Origin: Clostridia bacterium
GTDB taxonomy: Bacteria > Bacillota > Clostridia > Christensenellales > Aristaeellaceae
Length of the DNA: 64,000 nt
NCBI GenBank assembly: GCA_017512805.1
Contig: JAFWES010000059.1
Span: 124,001-188,000, forward strand
Direction: 5' to 3'
In this document: in pieces, positions 15,663-24,719 of the stretch
How positions within the stretch are numbered: the first letter of the stretch is position 1
Layout: each line of letters starts with the position of its first letter
The notes under the pieces: generated by a model
What the model was told of the DNA's origin: nothing
Seen by the model: the letters and a program-made list of their open reading frames with translations, nothing else
Databases searched by the model: none
Made by a program: the position numbers and the translations under genes

Positions 15663-16640
15663 TCAGTAATGCCGTGATTCCGCCGGATTTTGATAATCCT
15701 GCATCAGGTGATCGGGAACGCAGGCGACGAGTTCTTCAACTGTCCAAAGTGATTCGCCTTTGGAGATTTCCCGGAGACGCACAGGCGCGGAATACACGTC
15801 CACCTTCCCGGATGCGGTAACGGAAAACACCTGGGCCGTGTACTGCTTGCCCTGATCGGTGCACAGGTAAGCAAGGAAAGGCGCGAGGCCTTCGCTGTCT
15901 GCATGATTGGCGTCGATCTCTGCCTTCTTTTCTGCTGACATGGTCACTTCCTTGCCCATGGCTTCAGAGAGCGTTTTCAGCGTCTTGGCAAAGCCCGCCA
16001 CATGGCCGGGTGACGCGCCTTGGGGACAGAAAGCATTGCAGTTGATTCCATGCCGCCAAAGTTCCATGGCCATGGCCTTTGTCATGCCGACGATGCCGGC
16101 ATTGGCTGCGCTGTACACTGTGGCGTTGCCCAGACCTACCCATGCATCGGAGGCGCAATTCAGAATGGTGCCGCCACCCTGCTTAATCATATAGGGTACC
16201 GCATGTCGGCAGCAGTTGAAGGCACCCTTCATTTTGACGGAGGTTTGGCGGTCATAATCCCGTTCTGTCAGGGAGAGCAAAGCACCGGATTCCGTAATGG
16301 CGGCGTTGTTGACTACAATATCAATGCGGCCGTATTTTGCAACGATTTTTTCCATCATTTGACCGACGGCGTCATAATTCGCCACGTCGCAGAACATGGC
16401 TTCTGCCTGTCCGCCAAAGGCTCGGATCTCCCTGGCTGCGGTTTCGGCATCGCCCACCATGGAAAGCCAGGCCGCCTGTTCTTCCCTGGAAAGCTCCTGG
16501 GGAGGCTCCACGTTTTTCATGGGACTGCGATTGTTGGTGATGACGATGGCTTCTTCCCGGGCAAAATACATGGCGATTCCTTTACCGATTCCCTGCCCCG
16601 ATCCGGTGACCAGCGCAACCTTTCCTTTGAGCGCGTTCAT
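15663..16640 (-). CDS. Short-chain dehydrogenase/reductase with altered active site
   Basis: A 325-residue SDR-fold protein. The nucleotide-binding TGSGQGIG (12-19), CDVANYD, the structural VVNNAAI and an active-site serine in NCASDAW are present. The catalytic Tyr176 is kept but the normal Tyr-x-x-x-Lys reads YSAAN, so Asn180 replaces the lysine that lowers the tyrosine pKa. It also has an insertion near 40-65 and a C-terminal extension of about 60 residues beyond the core. It sits in the leftward operon 24 bp after the esterase gene and may act on a released sugar or aglycone, or have lost redox activity. Confidence 0.8.
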   Translation of the reverse strand: MNALKGKVALVTGSGQGIGKGIAMYFAREEAIVITNNRSPMKNVEPPQELSREEQAAWLSMVGDAETAAREIRAFGGQAEAMFCDVANYDAVGQMMEKIVAKYGRIDIVVNNAAITESGALLSLTERDYDRQTSVKMKGAFNCCRHAVPYMIKQGGGTILNCASDAWVGLGNATVYSAANAGIVGMTKAMAMELWRHGINCNAFCPQGASPGHVAGFAKTLKTLSEAMGKEVTMSAEKKAEIDANHADSEGLAPFLAYLCTDQGKQYTAQVFSVTASGKVDVYSAPVRLREISKGESLWTVEELVACVPDHLMQDYQNPAESRHY

Positions 16641-16664
16641 AGATGATCCTTCCTTTCCGCTTTA

Positions 16665-17360
16665 TTACAAATACTTCTTTAAGTGTTCAAATACCGTCCG
16701 GTAAGCAGCCGCGTCAAAATGAATGCCGTCCCGGGTATGTTCGGCTTTCAGGTTCCCGTTTTCATCCTTGAGGCCATCGTTCACATCGATATAATAGAAA
16801 CCGAATTCATCCGCAAGGCCCTCCACCATTTTGTTGGCACGGGCAATGTTTTCATTGGTGCGCACCAGCATAGAGGAGTTGCCCTGCGCCAAGGGAACAC
16901 TGCTGTTCACGGGATAATAGGCCATCATATAAACGATGGTGTCCGGCAGCTTGTCCCGGATGATTTCACAGATCCTGCGATAATTGCCGGTAAGATGGGC
17001 GAACCAGTCTTCACCATCCGGAAGGGGACGAAGATCGTTGGTACCGATGTTGATGAACAGCTTTGCCGGCCGCAGGTCCAGCAGCATGGGTTCAATGGCG
17101 GCCAGGAATTCATCCGTGGTATAGCCGCCTATGCCGCGGTTGTAGACAATGGGCAAGCCCTCGTTCAGACAGTATTCGGTGATGGGAAAGTACTCCATCA
17201 AGGAAGAACCGGTGAACAGCGTCCGTCCTTTTTGAACATAGGCGTTCTGCTGACGGTAATTGGTCAGCTTACGTTCCTTTTCATGGTTAAATCGCGCCGA
17301 TAGGGATTGCATGAGTTCTTCCTTGACCTCCTGCTTGATCTGTTCGTAGTCCAAAGACAT
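16665..17360 (-). CDS. SGNH/GDSL-type esterase
   Basis: A 231-residue cytoplasmic SGNH hydrolase. Block I is TGSSLMEYF (Ser53 as nucleophile), block II Gly is in NRGIGG, block III is IGTNDL, and block V is TRDGIHFD with the Asp-x-x-His pair near the C-terminus, so all four catalytic-site residues are present. Family members remove acetyl or other acyl groups from sugars. In this operon it probably deacylates the imported glycan before the glycosidases act. It lies between the GH43 gene and the SDR gene. Confidence 0.85.
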   Translation of the reverse strand: MSLDYEQIKQEVKEELMQSLSARFNHEKERKLTNYRQQNAYVQKGRTLFTGSSLMEYFPITEYCLNEGLPIVYNRGIGGYTTDEFLAAIEPMLLDLRPAKLFINIGTNDLRPLPDGEDWFAHLTGNYRRICEIIRDKLPDTIVYMMAYYPVNSSVPLAQGNSSMLVRTNENIARANKMVEGLADEFGFYYIDVNDGLKDENGNLKAEHTRDGIHFDAAAYRTVFEHLKKYL

Positions 17361-17372
17361 AGAGCCCTCCTG

Positions 17373-18854
17373 TTATTCAAAAATCAATTCTTTCAGTTCC
17401 AGCATTCCTATGCCCTGGAATGAAAGATAAAGTGCCTTTTTGCCAGCTGCGTACAAGGAGAGAGAAATCCTAGTCCATGCGTTTGCCGGCTGCAGCGAAA
17501 CGATTCCCTGTGATTCTTCATCGGTACGCACCTTCAGCACTCCCTCTGCTGTCCCCCGGCAGATCAGGTTCAGCGTGCAGGAGCCATTAAAGGAAAAGAA
17601 TTTATAGCCTACCAGCGTCCTGTCTGTTATGCCTGAGAGAAAATGCTCCTCACCATCATGGGTGATGACAGGCATGGGATCCATATGATCATGTTGGCCA
17701 ATATGTGGCATGTGGCCATTGGTCAGGCAGCAGCAAATGGAAGCGGGATAAGATCCCTTGGCGGCAAGTGGACCGCTATTTAAACCGCAGGAGGTGATTT
17801 CCACCTGAGGAATCCGTCCGTCCGGCAGTATGTCGATTCTTTCCGCACAGCCCTGACGGCTGAAGGTGTTGCGGTGTGTCTGCCGATGATAAAAGATATA
17901 CCACTGTCCGCCAATTTGCTCGAAGCTGCCGTGGTTGTTGCCGGTCATCATTACGCGGTCTTTTTCAATGCGCCCCTGATAGCTAATATCCCCGTTATCC
18001 ACGATGATGCCGCCATAGACAAAATCTCTGTCAGGATACTTGCTGACAGCGTAGCACAGCTCGTGCTGATGTTGGCTGGAATAGATGAAATAATATACAC
18101 CACCGATTTTGCGGATACTGCTGGCTTCGTGGAAAGCGTGGTTTTCAAAGCTGGTGCCCGCGGCGTCCAGCTGTCCAGGCACGATGCGCCGGGGATGATA
18201 GCGGATGGTGAGCATATCGGCTTCCAGCTCCACCGTGTTGGCCCACATCATATGGGAAGGAACCTCACTGATTTCTTCATCCTTTTTGTCGAACAGCCGG
18301 ATCAGCACGTTCCTTAGCATATCCTTTGGTACCCCGTCCCTGGGAATGCGTTCAGGCGGCACAAAGATCGATGTGCCATAATACAGGCGGATGATGCCGT
18401 TATCGTTGATGACTGCTGGATCAAAGGTAATGTATTCGGTCATTGGGCTGCCGTCAGGATTGCGTACAGAGCCGTGATATTGAAAGGGGCCATCGGGATG
18501 ATCGCTGACTGCCACGTGAATCGGCCCGGTATATAAGCCGCCGCCCGCCAGCGCGTAATACAGGTAATAGCGGCCGTCGTTCCCTTGTACACAGTCTGGG
18601 GCATACATGGCATAGCCGCGTGTTGGTGTCCAGTCCGGATCCTGGTTGGCGCTGTATGCGGTGCCCGGGCAGCTCCAATCGGACAGATCATCCACTGGTG
18701 CCGACCAAACCTCATAATCAAGCACACAGAAATCGTTCCCGCCCTCCGCGTCATGGGAGCCGTAAACATACACCCGATCTCCGAACACATGAGGTTCGCC
18801 GTCCGGGATATATACATTCAGAGGTAGATAGGGATTCACGGCTTGCTTTTTCAT
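17373..18854 (-). CDS. GH43 glycosidase with C-terminal CBM6-like domain
   Basis: A 493-residue family 43 enzyme (alpha-L-arabinofuranosidase / beta-xylosidase type). The five-bladed propeller starts at NPYLPLNVYIPDGEPHVFGDRVY, with the general-base Asp in IPDGEP, the second Asp in ITFDPAV and the acid Glu in AFHEASS. The last 110 residues form a beta-sandwich (FFSFNGSCTLNLICRG ... LYLSFQGIG) resembling a CBM6-type module. There is no signal peptide, so it acts on imported oligosaccharide. It lies 5 bp downstream of the GH1 gene. The exact linkage cannot be assigned. Confidence 0.87.
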   Translation of the reverse strand: MKKQAVNPYLPLNVYIPDGEPHVFGDRVYVYGSHDAEGGNDFCVLDYEVWSAPVDDLSDWSCPGTAYSANQDPDWTPTRGYAMYAPDCVQGNDGRYYLYYALAGGGLYTGPIHVAVSDHPDGPFQYHGSVRNPDGSPMTEYITFDPAVINDNGIIRLYYGTSIFVPPERIPRDGVPKDMLRNVLIRLFDKKDEEISEVPSHMMWANTVELEADMLTIRYHPRRIVPGQLDAAGTSFENHAFHEASSIRKIGGVYYFIYSSQHQHELCYAVSKYPDRDFVYGGIIVDNGDISYQGRIEKDRVMMTGNNHGSFEQIGGQWYIFYHRQTHRNTFSRQGCAERIDILPDGRIPQVEITSCGLNSGPLAAKGSYPASICCCLTNGHMPHIGQHDHMDPMPVITHDGEEHFLSGITDRTLVGYKFFSFNGSCTLNLICRGTAEGVLKVRTDEESQGIVSLQPANAWTRISLSLYAAGKKALYLSFQGIGMLELKELIFE

Positions 18855-18859
18855 AGTGT

Positions 18860-20119
18860 TTACCTCAATGTGCCCAGGAAGGAAAGGCTTGCCTTGGGCT
18901 GGCGCTGCTGCGTTTCACGGTTCACGCCGATCAGACCGAAGGTCATGGCGTAGCCCTTCTGCCATTCAAAGTTGTCAAGCAAACTCCAATACAGATAGCC
19001 CTTCACCGGCAGGCCTTCGGCTGTGCAGTCAGCCACACCCTGGGTCGCCGTGTCGATAAAGGCTATCCGACGGCTGTCGTCGGCGGTAGCGATGCCGTTT
19101 TCGGTGACGATCAGATCACCACGGAAATCCTTCGCCACCCGGCGCAGCACATGGGCGACGCCCTCGGGGTAGTATTCGTAATCCATTTGGGTCTTTTCTT
19201 TGCCCTCGGGTACGGGCAGGGAACCGTCCGGGCCGATGATCGTGCGGGAATAGTTCTGCACGCCCAGGAAATCGTCCTCCGCCATGACGGACAGATAGTG
19301 GGTGAATTCCTGATCCCATTCTTCCTTGGCTTTTTCTTCTCCACCGGGAACGGCTTGCACGTCATGCAGGCTCAGCGTCCAGCCTACTTTAATATGGGGT
19401 GCAGCTTCCCGAATGGCCTGTCGGGAGGCAGCGTGGGCCCGCATCACGATTTCATCGCCGTGAGAGGTGCGGGGAGACACGAAAGTGGCGGGCTTTTCGG
19501 TGCCGAATGCGTTTCTGTTTTCCTGGGCCAAGAGGGGATTGCCTTTCATTAAATCCTCTAAGTTCACGCCTACCTGCACCTTGCCCGCGGCTACCATCTG
19601 CTGGAAAATCTGCCGGGCTACGGCGGCGATCTGGATGCCCATGTTGGCCTCGTTAATGGTGCAGATATAGTGTAGCTCACTGCCGTACTGCTCCGCGATA
19701 TACCGGGCGTAGCGGGCAAAATCAGCGGGGGTGGTGTCCGCCTCCCAACCGCCCTTGCGGATCAACCACACCGGGCTGGTAAAGTGGTGCAGGGTGACGA
19801 CGGGTTCAAGGCCGTTTTCCTTGCAGCAGCGGATTACGTCCCGATAATGCTGGGTTTCCTTTTCGCTGAATACGCCTTCCTCCGGCTCGATCCGCGCCCA
19901 TTCGATAGAGAAGCGATAGGCGTTCAGCCCGGCCTCCGCCATCAGCGCAATATCCTCCGCATAGCGGTTGTAGTGATCGCAGGCGATGCCGCTTGGTTCA
20001 GCGAAGCTGGAATGCTTCATCTGCTCCTGGGCCCAGTTGTCGCTGTTTGTATTGTTGCCTTCCACCTGATGGGCCGCGGTGGCCGCGCCAAGCAGGAAAT
20101 CTTTATCAAAGCGTGCCAT
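18860..20119 (-). CDS. GH1 beta-glucosidase / beta-glycosidase
   Basis: A 419-residue family 1 enzyme. The start at 20119 has a GGAG site 9 bases upstream; an ATG seven codons earlier (20140) overlaps the upstream gene. It begins FLLGAATAAHQVEGN, typical of GH1, with acid/base Glu157 in TINEAN and nucleophile Glu340 in VTENGIA, then DNFEWQKGYAMTFGLI. There is no phospho-sugar signature and no PTS gene nearby, so the substrate is probably an unphosphorylated beta-glycoside brought in by the ABC system. Between the GH3 and GH43 genes. Confidence 0.92.
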   Translation of the reverse strand: MARFDKDFLLGAATAAHQVEGNNTNSDNWAQEQMKHSSFAEPSGIACDHYNRYAEDIALMAEAGLNAYRFSIEWARIEPEEGVFSEKETQHYRDVIRCCKENGLEPVVTLHHFTSPVWLIRKGGWEADTTPADFARYARYIAEQYGSELHYICTINEANMGIQIAAVARQIFQQMVAAGKVQVGVNLEDLMKGNPLLAQENRNAFGTEKPATFVSPRTSHGDEIVMRAHAASRQAIREAAPHIKVGWTLSLHDVQAVPGGEEKAKEEWDQEFTHYLSVMAEDDFLGVQNYSRTIIGPDGSLPVPEGKEKTQMDYEYYPEGVAHVLRRVAKDFRGDLIVTENGIATADDSRRIAFIDTATQGVADCTAEGLPVKGYLYWSLLDNFEWQKGYAMTFGLIGVNRETQQRQPKASLSFLGTLR

Positions 20120-20136
20120 GCTTTCCGTCTCCTTTA

Positions 20137-22380
20137 TCATGCGTTCAGGGTGGCAATCAGATCCTTGAGCTGTTTGCGGGTCAGGCGGCCATAGCTCACC
20201 AGCGCGCCTAATTGAATGCCCATCATCATGCCCTGCATCATGCGCTCGCTGCCCTCGCCCATGGAATCGGTCTGGTCCACATGGCTCAAAGCGGAGGAGC
20301 GCATCATATTGCCGATGATCTCCTTGCCCTTGGGATGCTTGAGGAGCTGGCCAATGGTGGTGTTTACAGTGACCGTGAAAGGTAATTCGATGGTGCCCTC
20401 CACCTGGACGGGCTGCGTTATCCGGATATCCCGGCAGCTCTCGCCGATCTCGATCACATATTCTCCGCTTGCCACAAAGAAATCATGACACTTGGGCTCC
20501 CAGTAGGCGAAGGCCCGTTTATCCAGCGTGAACGTGACAGTCTTGATTTCGCCGGGCTGCAAAGCGATTTTTTCAAAAGCCCGCAGCTCCCGGACGGGAC
20601 GGCGCACGGCGCTTTCCACGTCCCGTACATACAATTGCACGGCGGCCTTTCCTGCGACAGAGCCAATATTCTTCACGTCCACGGATACCGTCAGGGTGTC
20701 CTGATCGGTCAGGCTGTCTTTATCCAGCTTCAAATTGGCATATTCAAACTGCGTATAGCTCAGCCCGTGGCCGAAGCAGAAGTTCACGGGCATTTCCTTT
20801 TTGTCGTAATACCGGTAGCCCACGAAAATGCCCTCGGCATAGGTCACGACGCCCTCCTCGCCGGGGAAATTGAGGTAAGAAGGATTGTCCTGCAAACGAA
20901 TGGGCCAGGTTTCGGCCAGATGGCCGCTGGGATTTACCTTGCCATACAGCAGATCCACCGTGGCCGCGCCCACCTGCTCGCCGCCCAGGTATGCGCACAG
21001 CACGGCAGGAACGTCATGCAGCCAGGGCAGCTCCACCGGAGAGCCGCCATGCAGCACCACCACGGTATGCGGGTTGGCTTGCGAAACGGCCTTGATCAGT
21101 TCGTTCTGATTGTCCGGCAGGCGCATATGATCCCGGTCCGCACCTTCGGTTTCAAAGGCATCCGGCAGGCCTGCGAAAATCACGGCCACATCAGCCTTTT
21201 TCGCCGTTTCGACGGCTTCCTTCAGCATCGCTTCATCGGTAACATCGCTGTGGGCGTCGTAGCCCCGGGCGTAGATGACGGCGTTGCCCGCGGTTTCCAG
21301 GGCGCTGACGGCATGGGGCACGTTGATGTGGCTGGAGCCGGCACCCTGATAGCGGGGCTTGTCGGCAAATTCTCCGATGAACGCCACCTTTTGATTTTCT
21401 TTCAGCGGCAGGAGACTGCCCTCGTTCTTCATCAGCACGGCGCATTCGCCTGCCAGCTTCCGGGCCAGTTTGCGGCAGGCGTCCCGGTCGATGGTCGCGC
21501 CGGGCCTGCGCTGCTCCACGCTGTCCTTCACGAATTGCAGCAGCCGCAGCACAGTTTTATCCAAATCAGATTCATCCAGTGTTCCGGCCTTGACTGCTTC
21601 CACGATCTCCTCGCCGGTGGCGTTGGGACCGCCGGGCATTTCCAGGTCAAGGCCCGCGGCCACGCCCTTGGCCTGATCCTTGATGGCACCCCAATCGGTG
21701 ACTACAAAGGCGTCTGATTTCCATTCATCCCGCAGGATGTCGGTGAGCAGCATTTTGTTTTCAGAGCAGAAGGTGCCATTGATGGCGTTGTAGGCGCACA
21801 TCAGGCTGCGGGTCTTGCCTTTTTTGACCACCGCTTCAAAGGCGGGCAGATAGATTTCCCGAAGCGTCCGCTCGTCCAGGTTGGAGGAACCGCTCATGCG
21901 CAGCGTTTCCTGATTGTTGCAGGCAAAGTGCTTGGCACAGGCGGCAATACCATGGCCCTGCAGTGCCTGCACGTAGGCCGCGCCCATTTCGCCAGCCAGA
22001 TACGGGTCTTCGGAAAAGTATTCAAAGTTCCGGCCGCACAGGGGGCTGCGCTTGATATTGAGGCCGGGCCCCAGCAGCATGGCGACGTTCTCCGCCTGGC
22101 ATTCCTGGCCCAGGGCTTCGCCAAGCTTACGCATCACGTCCCGGTCAAAGGAGGAAGCCAGAGCTGCTGCGGTGGGGTAGCAGACCGTTTCGATGCTTTT
22201 GTTGATGCCCAGGTGGTCGCCCTCGCCCTCCTGCTTGCGCAGCCCGTGAGGGCCGTCGCACATCATGACAGTGGGCACGCCCAGCCGGTCGATTGCTTTT
22301 GTGTGCCAGAAATCATGGCCGGAGCAGAAGGCGGCTTTTTCTTCCAATGTCATTTGCTGCATAATTTCCTGTACGTTCAT
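20137..22380 (-). CDS. GH3 beta-glucosidase-type enzyme
   Basis: A 747-residue cytoplasmic family 3 enzyme: TIM barrel (1-300), alpha/beta sandwich (about 315-520) and C-terminal fibronectin-III-like domain (about 560-660). The nucleophile is Asp229 in VVTDWGA; the substrate pocket motif AKHFACNNQE is intact. After the FnIII domain there is a helical tail of about 75 residues (QLLKHPKGKEIIGNMM ... LTRKQLKDLI), shared by many clostridial GH3 enzymes. It is 16 bp from the MATE gene. Probable activity is beta-glucosidase or beta-xylosidase. Confidence 0.9.
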   Translation of the reverse strand: MNVQEIMQQMTLEEKAAFCSGHDFWHTKAIDRLGVPTVMMCDGPHGLRKQEGEGDHLGINKSIETVCYPTAAALASSFDRDVMRKLGEALGQECQAENVAMLLGPGLNIKRSPLCGRNFEYFSEDPYLAGEMGAAYVQALQGHGIAACAKHFACNNQETLRMSGSSNLDERTLREIYLPAFEAVVKKGKTRSLMCAYNAINGTFCSENKMLLTDILRDEWKSDAFVVTDWGAIKDQAKGVAAGLDLEMPGGPNATGEEIVEAVKAGTLDESDLDKTVLRLLQFVKDSVEQRRPGATIDRDACRKLARKLAGECAVLMKNEGSLLPLKENQKVAFIGEFADKPRYQGAGSSHINVPHAVSALETAGNAVIYARGYDAHSDVTDEAMLKEAVETAKKADVAVIFAGLPDAFETEGADRDHMRLPDNQNELIKAVSQANPHTVVVLHGGSPVELPWLHDVPAVLCAYLGGEQVGAATVDLLYGKVNPSGHLAETWPIRLQDNPSYLNFPGEEGVVTYAEGIFVGYRYYDKKEMPVNFCFGHGLSYTQFEYANLKLDKDSLTDQDTLTVSVDVKNIGSVAGKAAVQLYVRDVESAVRRPVRELRAFEKIALQPGEIKTVTFTLDKRAFAYWEPKCHDFFVASGEYVIEIGESCRDIRITQPVQVEGTIELPFTVTVNTTIGQLLKHPKGKEIIGNMMRSSALSHVDQTDSMGEGSERMMQGMMMGIQLGALVSYGRLTRKQLKDLIATLNA

Positions 22381-22396
22381 GATGCTTGCTCCTTCC

Positions 22397-23773
22397 TTAC
22401 CATTCCTTTATATCTTTCAGTTCCTTCCGGTAATCTTTATAGCAGAAGATCAGCGCGGCCATTGCTGACAAAACAGTGGTGACTGTGGCAGAGAAAACAA
22501 TGCCGTACATTTTGAACAGCCAGTTCATCAGGAATACCAAAGGAATATAGATGATGCCCTTTTCCAGCAGGGATACGATAATGGCCTGCCTGGATTTTCC
22601 CGCTGCCTGGAGATAGGTCGTGCAGATCTGGTAAAAGCCAAAGAAGGGGCCGATGACGATGGAGGCGAACAGGCAGACGCGCCCGATTTCCAGCACGTCC
22701 GGGTTATCCAGGAAGGCGTTCAGCAATAGATCCCGGAAAATCAGGCACAGGGCGGACAAAACCGTTCCAGCCACTACGGCCAGGCCGGTGGTTTTCATCA
22801 GGATTTCCGTCAACCGCTGATAGTTTTTCGCACTGTAGTTAAGGGAAATGGCAGGTTGCATGCCCATGCACACGCCCATGACCGTCATGGAGATCATCTG
22901 TCCAATACGCCCGGCTACGCTCTGCCCGGCCACGGCAATGGAGCCGTACTGCATCATCAGGTTATTGACGACGGTGCTGGATATGCTGCCCAGCACCGTT
23001 GCGCAGCTCATGGGTAGGCCCAGGCTGATCACCGTCAAGACAATCGCCTTTTCAAATGAAATATCCCTGGGAGATACGGAGTAAATCTTGCCCTTGGTAC
23101 GCAGGAAGTAAACGTAATAGCACAGACTGACCACGTTGGCCGCCACTGTGGCGATGGCTGCGCCGGACACGCCCATGTTCAAAACGGAAATCAGCAGCGG
23201 GTCCAGAGCAATGTTCAGCACCGTACCCAGCATGTTGCCGATCATGGAATCGGTGGTGGAGCCGTCAGCCCGGATCAGGGCGGGCACCACGTTGGTCAGC
23301 ATGATCACCGGCGCGCCGATGGCGATGACGCGCAGGTATTCGGCAGTAAAGCCCCGTGTTTCATCGTTTGCCCCCAGCAGATTGCAGATGGGCCCCATGA
23401 GCGGCAGCACCACGGCGGCAAAAACGACGCCGGTCACAATGGCGCCCCACACAGCAAAGGCGCTTATTTTTTTGATTTTGTCATATTCTCCCTTGCCAAG
23501 CGAAAGGGAGATGGCGGTACAGCCACCATTTCCCAGCAACACACCCAAGCCGGATAAAATGGAAAACATGGGCGAGGCCAGCGTGACTGCCGCCACTTTG
23601 TTGGCGTCGCCGGTCTGGCCAATAAAGAACACATCCGCCATGTGATAGAGTACCATCACCAGCATGATCAGAATGGCGGGGATGCACAGTTTTCTTGCCA
23701 GCGTCCAAAAGCTGCCGGAACGGAGCATTTCTTCATTGGCAGTCGCGCTGGAGGATGTCTGGTTGTGCTGCAT
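22397..23773 (-). CDS. MATE-family efflux transporter
   Basis: A 458-residue, 12-helix membrane protein. The start at 23773 has GGGAGG 6 bases upstream; the upstream in-frame ATG (23821) lies within the promoter region. Landmarks: MVLYHMADVFFIGQTGDANKVAAVTLASP and the duplicated half with GSISSTVVNNLMMQYGSIAVAGQSVAGRI. MATE proteins export organic compounds using Na+ or H+. As first gene of an operon of intracellular glycosidases it may export an aglycone or inhibitory sugar product; that is inference. Its promoter carries the shared regulator site. Confidence 0.9.
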   Translation of the reverse strand: MQHNQTSSSATANEEMLRSGSFWTLARKLCIPAILIMLVMVLYHMADVFFIGQTGDANKVAAVTLASPMFSILSGLGVLLGNGGCTAISLSLGKGEYDKIKKISAFAVWGAIVTGVVFAAVVLPLMGPICNLLGANDETRGFTAEYLRVIAIGAPVIMLTNVVPALIRADGSTTDSMIGNMLGTVLNIALDPLLISVLNMGVSGAAIATVAANVVSLCYYVYFLRTKGKIYSVSPRDISFEKAIVLTVISLGLPMSCATVLGSISSTVVNNLMMQYGSIAVAGQSVAGRIGQMISMTVMGVCMGMQPAISLNYSAKNYQRLTEILMKTTGLAVVAGTVLSALCLIFRDLLLNAFLDNPDVLEIGRVCLFASIVIGPFFGFYQICTTYLQAAGKSRQAIIVSLLEKGIIYIPLVFLMNWLFKMYGIVFSATVTTVLSAMAALIFCYKDYRKELKDIKEW

Positions 23774-23826
23774 CAGCGTTCCTCCCTGTTTCTGAGTGAA
23801 ATACGGATTCTCAGTGGACAACTTCT

Positions 23827-23890
23827 ATTTTAAATGATCAGTCTTTTCCTGTCTTTTTGTTTTCCGATGCTTTTTTTCACAAATCCGACA
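23827..23890 (-). promoter_or_regulatory. Regulator site and -10 for the leftward glycan operon
   Basis: On the minus strand: TGTCGGA (23890 back to 23884), then CATCGGA (23869 back to 23863) exactly 21 bp later, then 30 bp, then TAAAAT (23832 back to 23827). The leader to the MATE ATG is about 50 nt. One of four promoters with the same architecture. Confidence 0.75.
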
Positions 23891-23913
23891 TGCGCCGGCA
23901 TCCGGATGCACAA

Positions 23914-23977
23914 TGTCGGTTTTCTGTCATTTCGAGTCGGAAATCGGGAAGAAATCGCCGGAAGCGATTGATACAAT
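23914..23977 (+). promoter_or_regulatory. Regulator site and -10 for the rightward glycan operon
   Basis: TGTCGG (23914-23919), AGTCGGA (23935-23941) 21 bp later, then 30 bp, then TACAAT (23972-23977). It stands back to back with the leftward copy, so one regulator can fire both arms. Confidence 0.75.
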
Positions 23978-24009
23978 ACAAACAGCAACCCGAAAAGGAG
24001 GAAAGAGAA

Positions 24010-24699
24010 ATGCAGCTTTTTAATCCGGACAGCAAGTTTTCACAGTTTATCTATTCACTGCTTGATTATATCAAGCTCGGGTTGGTATTCCTGCTTTTCT
24101 CCATTCCAGGCTTTACCGCTGGTGCTGCCGCAGCCGCTGTGATGACGGTGGGTATGCGGATTGAGCGAAAAGAAGCGCCGACTATCTTCCGCCCCTTTTG
24201 GCAGGCCTTCAAGGATAATTTCCGCCAGGGTACTATGCTGACGCTGCTGTTTATGCTGGTCTTCGGATTCCTGGCTGCAGACTGGTACATCCTGATGCAG
24301 ATGGAAGGAACCCCGTTGATCCGCCTGTTGTGCGCAGTAATCTTTGTGCTGGCATTGCTGACGGCGGCGCTGATGCTTTGGACATTTCCCACGCTGGCCC
24401 GGTTCCAACTGACCAACCGGCAGATCATTCATAACGCCGTCATTCATATGCTGTCCCGCTTCCCCCAGACGCTGTTGGCCCTGGCAGTTGCCGTGGGCGG
24501 CTTCATCCTGGCGGCGCTGTTCCCGCAGGTGATGCCTCTCATCACATTCTTTGTGCCCGCCTTTGTGGTCTGGTATATGTCCAGAACCTGTGTGAAACGT
24601 TTCCGCAAATTTGACGGAAGCAAGGAAAACGAAACTGAATGCCAGGAGTTCGAGCCGAACCGACAGGCAGACCCTGCAGAGTCTCTCGAGCTTAACTGA
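24010..24699 (+). CDS. DUF624 (YesL-type) membrane protein
   Basis: A 229-residue protein with four or five membrane helices; the start at 24010 follows a GGAGG site and the frame before it is upstream of the promoter. The segment LGLVFLLFSIPGFTAGAAAAAVM and the later RFQLTNRQIIHNAVIHMLSRFP are typical of DUF624, a family (Bacillus YesL) found almost always beside YesM/YesN regulators and YtcP/LplB-type sugar importers. Its role is unknown; an accessory part in importer function or sensing is likely. First gene of the rightward arm. Confidence 0.85.
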   Translation: MQLFNPDSKFSQFIYSLLDYIKLGLVFLLFSIPGFTAGAAAAAVMTVGMRIERKEAPTIFRPFWQAFKDNFRQGTMLTLLFMLVFGFLAADWYILMQMEGTPLIRLLCAVIFVLALLTAALMLWTFPTLARFQLTNRQIIHNAVIHMLSRFPQTLLALAVAVGGFILAALFPQVMPLITFFVPAFVVWYMSRTCVKRFRKFDGSKENETECQEFEPNRQADPAESLELN

Positions 24700-24719
24700 C
24701 TGCGCAGGAGGAAAGAAAA

